Shown: positions 20,556 through 29,633, counted from the first letter of the stretch. The stretch is 64,000 nucleotides of DNA from Candidatus Tectimicrobiota bacterium (GCA_026005175.1 BPKO01000007.1:117183-181182), one strand, 5' to 3'. Numbers and translations: made by a program. The notes: generated by a model from the letters alone, not told the origin.

Positions 20556-22055
20556 GTGGCGGCCGCCGGCTTTGTCGAACAGCTTTGGCCCCTCACCTGG
20601 CTGGCCTTTGTGCCCCTGCTGGTGGCCTTGCCGCACGGCTCGCCCTGGCGTGCTTTTTTCTTGGGCTGGTGGACGGAGGCGGTCATCATCTGGCTGGGGT
20701 TTTACTGGCTGGTGGGCACCATGGTGCGCTACGGCTTCATTTCCCTGCCCCTGAGCCTGCTCTTCTTCGCCGTGATCGGCATCGGCAACGGCGTGCGCCT
20801 GGGGCTGTTTGCCGGGTGGCTCCGCCTTGCCGGCGCGTTTAGCGCCCCGTGGTGGTACCGGCTGCTGCTGCCGGCCTGTACTTACGTGGCCCTCGATTAC
20901 CTCTTTCCGCGTGTCTTTCCCTGGTATCTCGGCGTCACCCAGTTCCGGGCCCTGCCCCTTATCCAGAGCGCCGATCTGGTGGGGGTTCACGGCATCACGT
21001 TCCTGCTGCTGGCGGGCAGCAGCTTCGGTACTGCCCTCTTGTCCCGGGCAGTGGTGCCGGCGGCGGCGCGGCGCCGCATGGGCTTGGCCTTTGCTGGCCT
21101 TTTCCTCCTCAACCTGGGCTACGGGCTGTGGCAGCTCGCGCGCCTCCCCGAGCGCCTCGCCCGTGCCCCTTCCCTGCGGCTGGCGGTGATCCAGCCCAAC
21201 ATCGGGATTGGGGAGAAAGGACGCCATGACTTGCGGGCGCAGCACCTCGCGCGCCAGGTGGCCATGAGCTTGGACGCCTTGGCGCAGCACCCCGCGCTCA
21301 TCGTCTGGCCCGAGACCATGTATCCCTTTTCTGTCTCGGCGCAGGCACAGCGGCTGGCCCTCCCTCCCCTGCCCGAAGAACACCGCACGACCCACTGGCT
21401 GGTAGGGGCGCTCACCTACGCGCAGCGCGCCGACCAGCGGCAGGTGTTCAACTCGGCGCTGCTCGTTGGCCCCGATAGCAGAATCGTCGGGCGTTACGAC
21501 AAGCAGCGGCTTTTGGCTTTTGGCGAGTACATTCCCTTACAGCGCTACTTGCCCTTTCTGCGCGGGATCTCTCCCACCATCGGTAACCTTACCCCGGGGG
21601 CCGGGGGCTTGGTCACCTTGCCGCAGGGCATCACCCTTGGGCCGCTGATTTGCTACGAGGACATCCTGCCGGCACTGAGCCGCCAGGCGGTACGCAGTGG
21701 GGCACAGCTCCTCGTGAACCTCACCAACGATGCCTGGTTTGGCGACACCCGGGCGCCTTACCTCCACCGCATGCTAGCGGCTTTTCGCGCCATCGAACAC
21801 CGCGTCTACCTGGTGCGAGCAACCAATACGGGATTGACGTCGATCATTGATCCCCTGGGCCGCGAGGGCGCCGCTCTCCCCCTTTTTGAGCGCGGCACGC
21901 TGATCGCTTCCGTGCAGCCGCTGCGGCTGTCCACCGTTTACACCCGCTTGGGGGACTGGTTTGCCCAGATCTGTAGCGTGGCTGCCCTCGTGCTTCCCCT
22001 CTGGCACCGTCGCCGGGGGGTACCAAGGCGAGCAGGCGAGATGGCAAGAAGCTAA
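20556..22055 (+). CDS. lnt: Apolipoprotein N-acyltransferase
   Basis: A 499-residue inner-membrane enzyme that adds the third acyl chain to lipoproteins. The first 185 residues hold six to seven transmembrane helices. The nitrilase-like domain follows, with the catalytic triad visible as Glu in VWPETMYPF, Lys in GRYDKQRLLAFGEYIP and Cys in LICYEDILP. A final helix lies near residue 470. The GTG at 20556 is the first good start in this frame. The same frame is open back to the preceding stop, and an ATG at 20455 would join it if one C were missing from the run at 20495-20500. Lnt supports a diderm envelope. Confidence 0.88.
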   Translation: MAAAGFVEQLWPLTWLAFVPLLVALPHGSPWRAFFLGWWTEAVIIWLGFYWLVGTMVRYGFISLPLSLLFFAVIGIGNGVRLGLFAGWLRLAGAFSAPWWYRLLLPACTYVALDYLFPRVFPWYLGVTQFRALPLIQSADLVGVHGITFLLLAGSSFGTALLSRAVVPAAARRRMGLAFAGLFLLNLGYGLWQLARLPERLARAPSLRLAVIQPNIGIGEKGRHDLRAQHLARQVAMSLDALAQHPALIVWPETMYPFSVSAQAQRLALPPLPEEHRTTHWLVGALTYAQRADQRQVFNSALLVGPDSRIVGRYDKQRLLAFGEYIPLQRYLPFLRGISPTIGNLTPGAGGLVTLPQGITLGPLICYEDILPALSRQAVRSGAQLLVNLTNDAWFGDTRAPYLHRMLAAFRAIEHRVYLVRATNTGLTSIIDPLGREGAALPLFERGTLIASVQPLRLSTVYTRLGDWFAQICSVAALVLPLWHRRRGVPRRAGEMARS

Positions 22056-22150
22056 AAGCCCACGAGCCCGCCACCAGGCATACACGGGAGTGTCCTGTGG
22101 ACCAGATGACGGGCTGACACGTTGCGGACACAGGAAGGAGAAAGAAGCAA

Positions 22151-22187
22151 GGGACGCCGAGGCGCTGCGCTTATCCCTCAGCGTCCC
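22151..22187. terminator. Hairpin between convergent lnt and ferredoxin genes
   Basis: GGGACGC and GCGTCCC pair, extended after one mismatch by GAGG and CCTC, with a loop of about 13 bases. There is no U tract. The 226-base gap between lnt and the ferredoxin holds nothing else I recognise. Confidence 0.4.
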
Positions 22188-22281
22188 CCTGCGGGATGGC
22201 CCATCGACACCGGCTCATAACCAGCGCCTGCAGCCAGGGAGAGCGCAAAAGACCGGGACCTTCTTGCCGCCCGTGTCCGCC

Positions 22282-22569
22282 TCATTCCGGGCGCAACTCA
22301 TTGACTTTTGCCCGCGCGGCATCTCGATCTTGGTACCACAGGGCATTGATCTCGGTGTACACTTTCCATTCGTCAGGCACGTCTTCTTCAGCAAAAATAG
22401 CCTCAACCGGGCATTCTGGCTCGCATGCGCCGCAGTCGATGCACTCGTCGGGGTCGATGTACAGCATGCGGTCCTTCCCCTCCTCGAAGTGAATGCAGTC
22501 GACCGGGCAAACGTCCACGCACGCCTGATCCATCACGTCAATGCACGGTTCGGCGATCACGTAGGTCAT
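22282..22569 (-). CDS. fdxA: 7Fe ferredoxin, FdxA type
   Basis: A 95-residue electron carrier. The first cluster motif is C-x7-C-x3-CP ([14 protein letters not shown]), typical of a [3Fe-4S] site, and the second is [12 protein letters not shown] for a [4Fe-4S] site. A C-terminal tail ending in [18 protein letters not shown] is also typical of FdxA. The ATG at 22569 has a strong AAGGAGGA ribosome site. It stands alone, divergent from the dioxygenase gene, so its redox partner is not evident here. Confidence 0.9.
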   Translation of the reverse strand: MTYVIAEPCIDVMDQACVDVCPVDCIHFEEGKDRMLYIDPDECIDCGACEPECPVEAIFAEEDVPDEWKVYTEINALWYQDRDAARAKVNELRPE

Positions 22570-22656
22570 TCCTGTGTCCTCCTTCGTCTGAGATCGCGCT
22601 TGCCGAAGAAAGCTTGAGGGCAGCACTCACCCTTCTTCCGCTTTCCAGGCCGCATA

Positions 22657-22686
22657 AACATAACGCACCCCCATAGATCCTGGCAA
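22657..22686 (-). promoter_or_regulatory. Putative ferredoxin promoter
   Basis: On the minus strand TTGCCA is followed after 18 bases by TATGTT. The leader would be about 80 bases. Confidence 0.4.
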
Positions 22687-22752
22687 GCCGTTCTCTGCTC
22701 CAACGCCGCCTCCGCACGCCGCAGCCCTCGTGTTTTTCTTGGCTGTGGCCGG

Positions 22753-22782
22753 TTGACACTGCCGCTGTCGCGGGCGTATAAC
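22753..22782 (+). promoter_or_regulatory. Promoter of the 3-hydroxyanthranilate dioxygenase gene
   Basis: TTGACA at 22753-22758 and TATAAC at 22777-22782 are separated by 18 bases. The predicted leader is about 65 bases. Confidence 0.65.
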
Positions 22783-22853
22783 GCTCGCACCAGCCGGCTT
22801 GCCGACCTGCGGCAGGCAGCTCCTGCCAAGCATCGACATGGGGAGGAGAGGGT

Positions 22854-23387
22854 ATGGCACCGCGGTTGCAGCCGTTCAGCCTCCAAGAATGGATCGACGC
22901 CCACCGCGAAGCGCTCCGGCCACCGGTGGGCAACAAAGTCATCTGGGAGGATTCCGAGTTCATCGTCATGGTCGTCGGCGGCCCCAACGCGCGCAACGAC
23001 TTTCACATCGACCCCGGCGACGAGGTTTTCTACCAGCTGCAAGGCAACATCGTCGTTGAGATTATCGATGCGCAGGGACAGCGCCGCCCGTGTCGCCTGC
23101 GCGCCGGCGACGTGATGCTCTGTCCGGCCATGACACCCCACTCGCCGCAGCGCGGTCCAGACACCCTCGGGCTGGTGATCGAGCGCAAGCGGCGCCCCGA
23201 AGAGAAAGACGGCTTTGCTTGGTTTTGCGAGCGGTGCAACGCCAAGCTCCACGAGGTCTGGCTCAGCCTCCAGGACCTCGAAGGCCAGCTCAAAGCCGTC
23301 ATGGAAGCGTTTTACGCCGACGAACGGCGACGCACCTGCACCGCCTGCGGGGCGGTGCTGCCCGTGCCTACCGGTCCGCGGTTGTAG
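22854..23387 (+). CDS. nbaC: 3-hydroxyanthranilate 3,4-dioxygenase
   Basis: A 177-residue cupin dioxygenase that opens 3-hydroxyanthranilate to 2-amino-3-carboxymuconate semialdehyde in tryptophan or 2-nitrobenzoate breakdown, or in NAD synthesis. GGPNARNDFHIDPGDEVFYQ carries the substrate-binding Arg and the iron ligands His and Glu, and TPHSPQRG supplies the second His. Two C-terminal CxxC pairs (FCERCN and CTACG) form the rubredoxin-like metal site of bacterial enzymes. The start is the ATG at 22854 after GGAGAGGGT. No other kynurenine-pathway gene lies in the window. Confidence 0.9.
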   Translation: MAPRLQPFSLQEWIDAHREALRPPVGNKVIWEDSEFIVMVVGGPNARNDFHIDPGDEVFYQLQGNIVVEIIDAQGQRRPCRLRAGDVMLCPAMTPHSPQRGPDTLGLVIERKRRPEEKDGFAWFCERCNAKLHEVWLSLQDLEGQLKAVMEAFYADERRRTCTACGAVLPVPTGPRL

Positions 23388-24195
23388 CTACTCGACGATA
23401 AGCGACCGCGGGCGCGCGGCGGCGTGGCGTTGCACTTGCGCTTGCAGGCGCCGGGCAATGTCTTTAAACGCCTGCGCCTGTGCAGACTCAGGGGCAGCCA
23501 CCACCACCGGCACCCCGCTGTCGCCGCCGATGCGGATGGCCGGTTCGAGGGGAATCTCCCCAAGAAACGGGACCTGGTAACGTTCACAAGCTCGCCGGGC
23601 GCCACCGTGGGCGAAGATCTCGGTGCGCTCTCCGCAGTGCGGACAGCAAAAATAGCTCATGTTCTCAATAAGGCCCAGGACAGGGACTCCCACGGTGCGA
23701 AACAAGTCGATGCCTTTCAGGGCATCCTCGAGGGCGACATCCTGGGGGGTTGAGACGATCACCCCGCCGCTCAGCGCCACCGCCTGGCACAGCGTCAGCT
23801 GCGCGTCGCCGGTGCCCGGGGGCAAGTCGACGAGCAGGTAGTCCAGCCGCTCCCACGCCACATCCAGCAGGAAGCGCCGCACCATCTTGGCCACCAGGGG
23901 ACCGCGCCAGATCACCGCCTTCTCGCTGCCGCCGAGAAAGCCCACCGACATCAGAGCTACCCCGTACCGCTCGAGCGGCCGGATCTTCCCCCCTGACCCC
24001 GGCTGGGGCTGCTGCCGCACGCCCATCATGGTGGGCACATTGGGTCCGTAGATGTCGGCGTCCAGCAAGCCAACCCGCAGGCCCTTCCTGGGCCAGGCTC
24101 ACGGCGAGATTCACCGCCACCGTCGTTTTCCCCACGCCCCCCTTGCCGCTCGCTATCGCAACGATATGCCGTGCCGGTTGCGTTTGCTCTGGCAT
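23388..24195 (-). CDS. Mrp/NBP35-family iron-sulfur carrier ATPase, one frameshift
   Basis: About 268 residues. The Walker A/deviant P-loop is ASGKGGVGKTTVAVNLA near residue 15, DADIYGPNVPTMMG lies near 43, and LVDLPPGTGDAQLTL near 120. MSYFCCPHCGE near 175 holds the CxxC that binds a transferable iron-sulfur cluster. The N-terminal DUF59 domain of many Mrp proteins is absent. An extra G near 24083 breaks the frame (SLAQEG then LRVGLLDADIYG). Its role is in iron-sulfur protein maturation. It converges with the dioxygenase, the two stops being adjacent. Confidence 0.87.
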
Positions 24196-24292
24196 CGCCT
24201 CTCCCCTTGTGCCACAGCCCGCCTGCCTCAGAGGTTGTGCTGAAACTATACCATACCCTCTTCAAGACACCCCGCCTGCCGCGCCGCCGTGG

Positions 24293-24298
24293 TAGAAT
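24293..24298 (+). promoter_or_regulatory. -10 box before the CoA-transferase gene
   Basis: TAGAAT lies 34 bases before the ATG at 24333. I see no convincing -35 box. Confidence 0.3.
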
Positions 24299-24332
24299 AG
24301 AGACCTGTGGCCGCTGTCACGAAAGGGAGACC

Positions 24333-25541
24333 ATGCAACCGCTTGCCGATGTGCGCATTATTGCTCTCGAGCAGTACGGTGCCGGCCCCTTTGGCACTCT
24401 GCACCTGGCCGACTTGGGCGCCGAGGTGGTGAAAATCGAGGACCCGCGCGTGGGCGGAGACGTCGGCCGCTACGTGCCGCCTTTCCAAGAGGGTGAAGAC
24501 AGCCTGTTTTTCGAAACCTTCAACCGCAACAAGCGCAGCCTCAGCCTCGATATTACCACTCCGGCCGGCCGCCAGGTCTTTGAGGACCTGGTAAAAATTT
24601 CCGACGCCGTCTACTCCAACCTGCGCGGCGACGTCCCCGAGCGGCTGCGCATTCGCTACGACGACCTGAAGCACCTCAATCCGGCCATTGTCTGCTGCGC
24701 CCTGACCGGCTTTGGCATGAGCGGGCCGCGCCGCGCCGAACCCGGGTATGACTATATTCTGCAGGGAATCGCGGGATGGATGAGCCTCACCGGTGAACCC
24801 GACGGGCCGCCCACCAAGTCGGGTCTCTCCCTGGTCGATTACACCGGCGGCCTGGTGGCGGCGCTGGCCCTTCTGGTGGGCATCCACGCCGCCCGCCGGG
24901 ACGGGGTGGGCATGGACTGCGACGTCAGCCTGTTTGACACCGCCGTTAGCTTGCTCACCTACCTGGCCACTTGGCACCTCACCGCCGGCTACACCCCGCA
25001 GCGCACCGCCCGCTCCGCCCATCCTTCGCTGGTGCCGTTTCAGAACTTCCAGACCGCCGACGGCTGGATCGTCATCGCCTGCCCCAAAGAAAAGTTCTGG
25101 CAGCGCCTCACCGAGGTCATCGGCCGGCCAGAGCTGGCCCGCGATCCGCGGTTTGCCACCTTTGCCGCCCGCCACGCCCACGCCCAGGAGTTGCTGGCCA
25201 TCCTCGAACCCATCGTGCGCAGCCAACCCTCCAGCTACTGGCTGCCGCGGCTGCGTGACGCCGGCATTCCCAGCGGCCCAGTCTTCTCAGTGGCCGAAGC
25301 GCTGCGCGACGCCCACACCCTCGCCCGCGGCCTCATCGTCGAGACGCCCCACCCGCGTTTTGGCACCGTGCGCCAGCTGGCTAGCCCGGTGCGGGTAGGA
25401 AAGCAGCCGCCCCGCTACCGCCGGGCACCGCAGCGCCATGAAGATGCCGCCTACGTGCTCGAGCAGCTCCTTGGCTATTCTCCCGCCCGCATCGCCGAGC
25501 TGCGTGCCGCCGGTGCCTTCGGCACGCCCGCGCCGGATTAG
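24333..25541 (+). CDS. Class III CoA-transferase (CaiB/BaiF family)
   Basis: A 402-residue protein. LADLGAEVVKIEDPRVGGD near residue 25 and FNRNKRSLSLDI near 65 are family motifs, and the aspartate in EPGYDYILQGIAGWMSLTG near 140 is the expected acyl carrier. The C-terminal part has the usual DAGIPSGPVFSVAEAL. These enzymes move CoA between carboxylic acids (formyl-CoA, carnitine, bile acid, succinyl-CoA types); the acids here are unknown. The start is the ATG after AAAGGGAGA. It is divergent from mrp and fits the other acyl-CoA genes of the window. Confidence 0.88.
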   Translation: MQPLADVRIIALEQYGAGPFGTLHLADLGAEVVKIEDPRVGGDVGRYVPPFQEGEDSLFFETFNRNKRSLSLDITTPAGRQVFEDLVKISDAVYSNLRGDVPERLRIRYDDLKHLNPAIVCCALTGFGMSGPRRAEPGYDYILQGIAGWMSLTGEPDGPPTKSGLSLVDYTGGLVAALALLVGIHAARRDGVGMDCDVSLFDTAVSLLTYLATWHLTAGYTPQRTARSAHPSLVPFQNFQTADGWIVIACPKEKFWQRLTEVIGRPELARDPRFATFAARHAHAQELLAILEPIVRSQPSSYWLPRLRDAGIPSGPVFSVAEALRDAHTLARGLIVETPHPRFGTVRQLASPVRVGKQPPRYRRAPQRHEDAAYVLEQLLGYSPARIAELRAAGAFGTPAPD

Positions 25542-25555
25542 CGCGCCCGTTGCCG

Positions 25556-26443
25556 CTACAGGGAGCGGGCCGGCGCTACCAGCTCTCCTGCCATCTCTTC
25601 TAGGGCGGCCTCCAGCCGCTCTAGCCGTGTCGTGGGGTTAACCACCACCAAGTGTTGCACCCCGGCCTCGCGGTACTGCTGCAGGCCTTCGCGCGTGACG
25701 GGACGCATTTTGCTGAAAGGACAGAGGCTGACGAGGAGCTCGTCGAAGCGGCGTCCGACTTCTTCGGCATAGGCGCGCAGGCGCTGCACTCTCTCCCTGG
25801 CCTCTAGCGGGGAGAGATCAAAGCCAAACCAGCCGTCGCCCACCTGGGCCGCACGGCGCAGCGCCGCGTCGCTGTTGCCACCGAAGAGAATCGGCGGATG
25901 CGGCTGCTGCACGGGCTTGGGCAGCGCCTTGAGCGGCGGAAAGGCACAGAACTCGCCCGCAAACGACGGGTTTTCTTGGGTCCACAGGACCTTCATCGCC
26001 TCGAGGTACTCGCAAGTGCGCTCTGCCCGCCGCTCGGGCGGGACGCCCAAGGCGCGAAACTCCTCTTTAAGCCAGCCAATGCCCACACCAAAGAGAAAGC
26101 GGCCCTTGCTGAGGCGGTCGAGGCTGGCCACGAGCTTGGCCGTAATGAGCGGGTTGCGCTGCGGTACCAGGCAGATACCGGTTCCCAGCTTGATGCGCTG
26201 CGTGTGCGCTGCCGCGTAGGCCAGGGCCACAAAAGGGTCAAGCCAGTCGACTTCTTCGGCGCCGATTTTGCCGCTGGGGTGATAAGGATAACGCGACGTA
26301 TAGGCGTCTTGGGCAAACAGCACCACGTGCTCGGGGGCCCACAGCGAGGCAAAGCCCAGCTCGTCCGCTTTGCGCGCAAGCCGCGCGATGACCTCGGGGT
26401 CTGCCGTACGTCCCAGGCCGATGGCAAAAAGGCCAATGTCCAT
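25556..26443 (-). CDS. LLM-class oxidoreductase, probably F420-dependent
   Basis: A 295-residue luciferase-like protein. The sequence begins MDIGLFAIGLGRTADPEVIA, with FASLWAPEHVV near 33, and later shows GVGIGWLKEEFRALGVPPERRA and PILFGGNSDAALRR. This pattern matches the subfamily usually annotated as F420-dependent (TIGR03619-like). I cannot tell F420 from FMN use from sequence alone. It is the last gene of a minus-strand group with the EamA and YhdH-like genes. Confidence 0.82.
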   Translation of the reverse strand: MDIGLFAIGLGRTADPEVIARLARKADELGFASLWAPEHVVLFAQDAYTSRYPYHPSGKIGAEEVDWLDPFVALAYAAAHTQRIKLGTGICLVPQRNPLITAKLVASLDRLSKGRFLFGVGIGWLKEEFRALGVPPERRAERTCEYLEAMKVLWTQENPSFAGEFCAFPPLKALPKPVQQPHPPILFGGNSDAALRRAAQVGDGWFGFDLSPLEARERVQRLRAYAEEVGRRFDELLVSLCPFSKMRPVTREGLQQYREAGVQHLVVVNPTTRLERLEAALEEMAGELVAPARSL

Positions 26444-26473
26444 GCGCAGGCTCCTTGTCGGTGAGACAGCAGG

Positions 26474-26890
26474 CTAGCGCGCCACGAGCATCACCCCCAG
26501 GGTGACCAGCACGATGCCCAGGGCGTGCTGCGGCGTCACGTTTTCTTGCAACACCAAGGGGCCCAAGACCAGGGTGATGGCCGGGTACGTGGCCGTCAGG
26601 GCGACCACGATAGCGGCGCTTCCTTCCCGGATGGCCACCGCAAAAAGCAGCACGCCAATCGCCCCGCACACCCCGCTGAGGAGGGCAAAGGCGAGCGCCG
26701 CGGGCGAAGCGGGCAACGGAAAGCGTTGCCAGGCGTAAGCCAGCGTAATCACCGCCGCACTGGCCAGCGACGAGAAAAAGGCCAGGGCCAGCGGCGGCAT
26801 GGCGTGGTTGGTGCTGAGCTTGCCGAACATGCCCCAGAAGGCCCACGCCACGGCACTGAGCAGGGCCAGTGCAACCCAGCTCTGGCGCAT
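26474..26890 (-). CDS. Small EamA-type (DMT superfamily) membrane protein
   Basis: A 138-residue protein with about four to five transmembrane helices, beginning with WVALALLSAVAWAFWGMFGKLS and ending with LGIVLVTLGVMLVA. This is half the length of a typical ten-helix EamA transporter, so it probably works as a dimer, as SMR-like proteins do. The cargo is unknown. It follows the YhdH-like gene after about 20 bases. Confidence 0.75.
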   Translation of the reverse strand: MRQSWVALALLSAVAWAFWGMFGKLSTNHAMPPLALAFFSSLASAAVITLAYAWQRFPLPASPAALAFALLSGVCGAIGVLLFAVAIREGSAAIVVALTATYPAITLVLGPLVLQENVTPQHALGIVLVTLGVMLVAR

Positions 26891-26911
26891 GCGTTGCCTC
26901 CAGGCAGGCCG

Positions 26912-27919
26912 CTAGGCGCGCGGCGCCACCAGCAGCCGGCCGCGCACTTTCCCCTGCAGGATGTCGGCAATGGCGCCGGGAAGCTCCGCCAGGGTGATGA
27001 CCCGGGCGATCTGGTCGAGGTGGCGTGGTTTGAGGTCGGTGGCCAGCCGCTGCCACACCGCTTGGCGGTACGGCATGGGGCACATGACGGAGTCGATGCC
27101 CAGCAGGTTGATGCCGCGCAGGAGGAAGGGGATCACCGTGCCAGCAAAGTCGTGGCCGCCCACCAGCCCGCATAGGGCAATGTTGCCGCCGTACTGCGTG
27201 GTGCGGATGAGGTAGCTGAGGGTGGCGCCACCCACCGTGTCGACGGCCCCCGCCCAGGTGCCTTTGAGCAGCGGCCGCGGGCGCTCGTCGCGCAGGGTGA
27301 CCTCCTCGCGGCTGAGGATCTGGCTGGCCCCCAGCTGGCGCAAGTAATCGTGCTGGTCGGCCTTGCCGGTGCTGGCCGCCACCGTGTACCCCTGCTGCGC
27401 CAGGATACTGACTGCGATGCTGCCCACGCCGCCCGTCGCCCCGGTGACGAGAAAGGGGCCCTGGTCGGGCTTGCTGCCGTTGCGCTCCATGGCCAGCAGG
27501 CAGAGGGCCGCGGTGAAGCCAGCCGTGCCCAGCGCCATGGCCTCAAACGGCGTCAGAGCAGCCGGCAGCTTGACCACCCAGGCAGCCGGCACGCGGATGT
27601 ACTCGGCATAGCCGCCGTAAACGCCCACCCCCAAGTCGTAGCCCGTCACCAGCACCGGGTCGCCAGGGGCAAAGGCCGGCACTTGGCTCTCCACCACCGT
27701 GCCGGCGGCGTCGATGCCCGGCACGTGCGGGTACTGGCGCACGATGTTGCCCTGTCCCGTGGCCGCCAGGGCGTCTTTGTAGTTGAGCGACGAGTAGGCC
27801 ACGGCAATGGTGACCTCTCCCGGCGGCAGCCGGTCGGCGGGAAGGGTCTGCACTTCCCCGCGCACTTGCCCGTTTACCTTGTCTACGACGTAGGCCAGAA
27901 ACGACGCTTTGACGCTCAT
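26912..27919 (-). CDS. YhdH/YhfP-family quinone oxidoreductase (acrylyl-CoA reductase-like)
   Basis: A 335-residue zinc-free MDR enzyme. YSSLNYKDALAATGQGNIVR near residue 40, VTGYDLGVGVYGGYAEY near 88 and the NADPH-binding VTGATGGVGSIAVSILAQ near 150 match the AcuI/YhdH subgroup, which reduces acrylyl-CoA to propionyl-CoA with NADPH. The start is the ATG at 27919, with AGAGGA upstream and family homology from the first residues. Confidence 0.86.
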   Translation of the reverse strand: MSVKASFLAYVVDKVNGQVRGEVQTLPADRLPPGEVTIAVAYSSLNYKDALAATGQGNIVRQYPHVPGIDAAGTVVESQVPAFAPGDPVLVTGYDLGVGVYGGYAEYIRVPAAWVVKLPAALTPFEAMALGTAGFTAALCLLAMERNGSKPDQGPFLVTGATGGVGSIAVSILAQQGYTVAASTGKADQHDYLRQLGASQILSREEVTLRDERPRPLLKGTWAGAVDTVGGATLSYLIRTTQYGGNIALCGLVGGHDFAGTVIPFLLRGINLLGIDSVMCPMPYRQAVWQRLATDLKPRHLDQIARVITLAELPGAIADILQGKVRGRLLVAPRA

Positions 27920-27967
27920 GGCTGCATGTCCTCTTGCGCTGGCGGCTTGCCGGGCCCTGTGGCCAGG

Positions 27968-27997
27968 ACGGTACCACGGCGGGCCGGACCCTGTCAA
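27968..27997 (-). promoter_or_regulatory. Putative promoter with overlapping palindrome upstream of the YhdH-like gene
   Basis: On the minus strand TTGACA is followed after 18 bases by TACCGT. The -35 box sits inside the perfect palindrome CCTGTCAAGACAGG at 27990-28003, which could be an operator. Confidence 0.4.
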
Positions 27998-28009
27998 GAC
28001 AGGCGCCGC

Positions 28010-28751
28010 TTAGCACACCACAGGTGGGGGGACGTCGAGATCGAGGTACCACGCCGCCGGCGCCACGGCAGCCACCACCGCGGCCGCAAGGTCGAACCAG
28101 CGCCCGACACGGTCAAGAATGCTGCTGTCAGAAGTGGCCACGATGTGCGGGACTCTGCTGCAAGAGGGGATCGGCACTGGGCACCAGGGTGGCCTGCCAC
28201 GGCCAGCCCTGCGCGGCGGCCAGCGCCCGGATGTAACCGGCCAGGCGCCCGGAGTTGGAAACCACCGCGTCGATATAGAACACCACCTCGCGCACCTGCA
28301 GCGGGGCCAGCCAGGTGCCGATGGCTTCCAGCGCCCGCTGCGTCTCGGCCATGGTGCGGTAAGTGCCGTGCACGCTGGCCAAGTCGCGTAGCGCCCCGTC
28401 GTGGCCGCGCAGCAGCAGCCCGCCGGAGAGGGCTGCCTCGATGGTGATAAGCTGGTTCAGGGCGTCCACGTGCAAGCAGGCGCCGCACAGGGCTGCGGGC
28501 GAGACGTGGCGCTGCCGCCGGGCCCGGGCCACTGCCGGCGGGGCCACCGCCCGCGACAGGGCGCGGCGCTGCCGCAGGTGGAGCTGGTAGCGATTGCCCA
28601 CCAGGGTAAGGGCTGCCTCGGGGGCGTAGCGGCGGCCCAGCAGCCAGGCCAGATCGCCCGCCGCCAGGCGCAAGCGGCGCAGGTGCTCCGGATGCCCAAA
28701 GAGGAGGGCATCTTCGGGGTGAGGGCCGCGATGGCGACGGCTGTCGGGCAT
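28010..28751 (-). CDS. DUF434 domain-containing protein, one frameshift
   Basis: About 246 residues. LVGNRYQLHLRQRRALSRAV near residue 50, VDALNQLITIEAALSGGLL near 95, LASVHGTYR near 125 and VVFYIDAVVSNSGRLAGYI near 155 match DUF434, a family of unknown biochemical role in bacteria and archaea. An extra C near 28150 gives an early stop at about 28128. In the next frame the family's C-terminal phrase HIVATSDSSILDRVGRWFD continues to a TAA at 28010, so I extend the gene to there. The start is the ATG at 28751. Confidence 0.75.
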
Positions 28752-28814
28752 CGGCTATGCTTCTCTGCGTGCGAGGGAGTCTGTCTTAATCTTACCAGAG
28801 GAGGAGCGAGGCGT

Positions 28815-29597
28815 ATGCAGGCAGACGGCAGCGAAGTCGTCCTCGTCGACGCCCACGCGCACCTCTACGACGCCGCCTTTGCCGCCGATCTCGAGGCGGT
28901 GCTGGCTCGCGCCGCGGCGCGCGGAGTGCGGGCGGTGCTGACGGTCAGCGAGACCCTCGAGGAAGCGCAGCAGATCCTCAAGCTCGCCGAACGCCACCCG
29001 CTGGTGCGCCCCTGCGCCGGCCTCTACCCCACCATCCTCGACGAAGAAGCGGCGGCGGCCATGCTGGCCTTTATCCGCCAGCACGCCGAGCAGCTGGTGG
29101 CCATTGGGGAAGTGGGGCTCGACTACTGGAAAGTGCAGGATGAGGCTGGCCGGGCCCGCCAGCGCGCCATTTTTGCCCAGCACATCGCCCTGGCCCGAGA
29201 GCTTGATTTGCCCCTCAACGTGCACTCCCGTGCCGCCGGCCGGCATGCCATTGCTTGGTTGCGCGAGCACGGGGCGCAGCGCGTGCTGCTACACGCCTTC
29301 GACGGCAAAGCCAGCACGGCGCAGGCGGCCCTCGAAGCCGGCTATTACTTTTCTATTCCGCCGTCGATCGTGCGCTCGCCGCAGAAGCAGAAGCTCGTCC
29401 GCCACCTGCCCCTGGAGCGCCTGCTGCTCGAATCCGACGCCCCGGTGCTGGGCCCCGACAAAGACCAGCGCAACGAGCCGTGCAACGTCTGGGTGGCCTG
29501 TAGCGCCATTGCCGCCATTAAGGGCGTGCCTGCCGAAGACGTGGCGCGCATTACCACCGACAATGCCCGGCGCCTCTTCCCGCGCTGCCTGCCCTAA
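28815..29597 (+). CDS. TatD-family metal-dependent hydrolase
   Basis: A 260-residue TIM-barrel hydrolase. Metal ligands appear in VDAHAHLYD near residue 12, AIGEVGLDYW near 96, LNVHSRAAG near 135, LLHAFDGKA near 160 and LLESDAPVLGP near 205. TatD proteins are 3'-5' DNA exonucleases or related phosphoesterases. The sequence leans toward the archaeal-type TatD branch (SIPPSIVRSPQKQKLV). The start is the ATG after GAGGAGCGAGG. It is divergent from DUF434 and ends at a strong hairpin. Confidence 0.85.
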   Translation: MQADGSEVVLVDAHAHLYDAAFAADLEAVLARAAARGVRAVLTVSETLEEAQQILKLAERHPLVRPCAGLYPTILDEEAAAAMLAFIRQHAEQLVAIGEVGLDYWKVQDEAGRARQRAIFAQHIALARELDLPLNVHSRAAGRHAIAWLREHGAQRVLLHAFDGKASTAQAALEAGYYFSIPPSIVRSPQKQKLVRHLPLERLLLESDAPVLGPDKDQRNEPCNVWVACSAIAAIKGVPAEDVARITTDNARRLFPRCLP

Positions 29598-29602
29598 AGG
29601 GG

Positions 29603-29628
29603 GGCGTCCCCGCCTGAGCGGGGACGCC
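29603..29628. terminator. Perfect hairpin between convergent tatD and glmS
   Basis: An 11-bp perfect stem, GGCGTCCCCGC with GCGGGGACGCC, and a CTGA loop. On the minus strand it is followed by CCCCTTT. It probably terminates both genes. Confidence 0.7.
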
Positions 29629-29633
29629 GCGGC

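Noticed and set aside
20455..20556. lnt starting at the ATG at 20455 inside the acyl-CoA dehydrogenase end
   Set aside because: It needs a C to be missing from the run at 20495-20500. It is plausible and gives a good N terminus, but a hairpin occupies this stretch, so I kept the GTG at 20556.
22570..22853. Extra small gene between the ferredoxin and the dioxygenase
   Set aside because: Open frames here lack ribosome sites, and the stretch is explained by two divergent promoters and leaders.
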